From: Amycolatopsis balhimycina FH 1894 | GTDB taxonomy: Bacteria; Actinomycetota; Actinomycetes; Mycobacteriales; Pseudonocardiaceae | Assembly: GCF_000384295.1 (NCBI RefSeq) | Contig: NZ_KB913037.1 | Location: 3,520,649 to 3,584,648, forward strand | Direction: 5' to 3' | Length of the DNA: 64,000 bases | Shown here: piece by piece, positions 62,934-64,000 of the stretch | Layout: each line of letters starts with the position of its first letter | Numbering within the stretch: position 1 is the first letter of the stretch | Notes under the pieces: generated by a model | What the model saw: the letters and a program-made list of their open reading frames with translations, nothing else | What the model was told of the DNA's origin: nothing | Database searches by the model: none | Position numbers and translations under genes: made by a program

Positions 62934-64000
62934 TCAGACCTCCAGGCGCAGCATGTCGTCGGTCGTCTCCCGCCGCAGCAGCAGCCGGGAGCTGCCGTTG
63001 CGCACCGCGACCACGGCCGGGCGCGGCTGCCGGTTGTACGTGCTCGCCATCGAGTAGCAGTAGGCGCCGGTCGCCGCGACCGCCAGCAGGTCGCCGGGAG
63101 CCAGCGTGTCGGGCAGCCAGCAGTCTCGTACGACGATGTCGCCGGATTCACAGTGTTTTCCCACGACCCGGGACAGCACGGCTGGGACCGGCTGGTCGTT
63201 GTCGGCCGCGGAGCGGGAAACCAGCCGGACGTCGTAGACCGCGTCGTAGAGCGCGGTCCGGATGTTGTCGCTCATCCCGCCGTCGACGCTCACGTACCGG
63301 CGCGACAGGTCGTCCCCGAGAGAGACGTCCTTGATCGTGCCGACCTCGTAGAGCGTGATCGTGCCCGGACCGGCGATCGCGCGGCCCGGCTCGCCGGCGA
63401 TGCGCGGCACCGGCAGGCCCGCGTACGCGCACTCCTTGCGGACGATCTCGCGGATCTGCGTGATCATCTGCGCCGGTGGTGGCGGGTTGTCCTTCTCGGT
63501 GTAGGCGATGCCGAACCCGCCGCCGAGGTCGACCAGGCTCAGCTGGTCGAGCAGCTCCGGGCCGTGCTCCTTGGCCAGGTCGCCGAGCAGCCCGACGACG
63601 CGGCGGGCGGCGACCTCGAAGCCGTCGGCGTCGAAGATCTGCGAGCCGATGTGGCTGTGCAGGCCGACCAGCTTGAGTGAACGAGCGTTAAGCACGCGGC
63701 GCACGGCTTCGGCGGCGTCGCCGGAGGCCAGCGAGAACCCGAACTTCTGGTCCTCGTGCGCGGTCGCGATGAACTCGTGCGTGTGCGCCTCGACGCCGAC
63801 GGTCACCCGGATCAGCACGGCCTGCACGACATCGTGGCGGGCGGCGATGTCGGCCAGCCGGGCGATCTCGAAGTAGGAGTCGAGCACCACCGTCCCGACA
63901 CCGGCGAGGATCGCGGCTTCCAGTTCCGCGGGCGACTTGTTGTTGCCGTGGAAGGTGATCCGCTCGGCCGGGAAGTTCGCGCGCTGTGCCACGGCCAGTT
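62934..64000 (-). CDS. lysA: diaminopimelate decarboxylase (partial)
   Basis: This fold-type III PLP enzyme makes lysine from meso-diaminopimelate. The window holds the C-terminal roughly 355 residues: [60 protein letters not shown] (phosphate and substrate site) and [22 protein letters not shown]. The N-terminus with the PLP Lys lies beyond the right edge. Confidence 0.94.
   Translation of the reverse strand, partial: LAVAQRANFPAERITFHGNNKSPAELEAAILAGVGTVVLDSYFEIARLADIAARHDVVQAVLIRVTVGVEAHTHEFIATAHEDQKFGFSLASGDAAEAVRRVLNARSLKLVGLHSHIGSQIFDADGFEVAARRVVGLLGDLAKEHGPELLDQLSLVDLGGGFGIAYTEKDNPPPPAQMITQIREIVRKECAYAGLPVPRIAGEPGRAIAGPGTITLYEVGTIKDVSLGDDLSRRYVSVDGGMSDNIRTALYDAVYDVRLVSRSAADNDQPVPAVLSRVVGKHCESGDIVVRDCWLPDTLAPGDLLAVAATGAYCYSMASTYNRQPRPAVVAVRNGSSRLLLRRETTDDMLRLEV

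Overview
The window is GC-rich throughout and reads as the chromosome of an actinomycete, most likely a Pseudonocardiales member of the Amycolatopsis type. This rests on many GTG starts, -10 hexamers (TAnnnT) only 6-8 nt before start codons, an actinobacterial NucS, a Rho with a long disordered insertion, a long AtpH delta subunit, an ethylmalonyl-CoA mutase, and the order lysA-hom-thrC-thrB-rho-rpmE-prfA...prmC-sua5-wecA-atpI-atpBEFHAGDC-...-murA. No phage, IS, CRISPR array, tRNA or rRNA gene is visible. The serB end (left) and the lysA end (right) are cut by the window.

Layout, 1-20 kb: partial serB and ctaD (minus) end at a strong hairpin. Small accessory genes follow: phosphotransferase, hydrolase, GNAT, opine-dehydrogenase-like protein, phosphodiesterase, FmdB zinc ribbon, a PLP gamma-lyase divergent from an Lrp regulator, and a second Lrp overlapping a small kinase. 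Next come an F420-type oxidoreductase/deaminase/TrmO operon, a double-length 3-hydroxyacyl-CoA dehydrogenase, the PTS-type dihydroxyacetone kinase operon dhaKLM, a lipoprotein, and a sodium/solute symporter with a small membrane partner.

20-36 kb: a papain-like protein whose motifs appear in a permuted order, nucS with a DUF1653 gene, a NUDIX hydrolase, an ECHDC3-like protein with its AraC-type regulator, isochorismatase, the B12-dependent mutase, two bacterial-PH membrane proteins, tandem LysE exporters, a TetR-controlled operon containing a frameshifted hydrolase, then murA, a PduO-type cobalamin adenosyltransferase, aroA and a DUF2550 gene.

36-64 kb: the complete F1Fo ATP synthase cluster, wecA, sua5, a large unknown membrane protein, a secreted M6 metalloprotease, prmC, a glycosyltransferase/GtrA/GT-C-like module, prfA, rpmE, rho and the threonine/lysine genes. 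The usually compact prfA-prmC-sua5 stretch is split by two plus-strand gene groups concerned with the cell envelope.

The genes link up in several ways. The adenosyltransferase makes the cofactor the mutase needs. The two enolpyruvyl transferases (MurA, AroA) both carry residues that predict insensitivity to their classic inhibitors. Outside genes, the notable signals are two arrays of 11-12 bp palindromes at an exact 21-bp period, each upstream of a promoter; a pair of inverted TetR operators; a recurrent 13-bp palindrome (GTCCACAGTGGAC and near variants); and several long intergenic hairpins.
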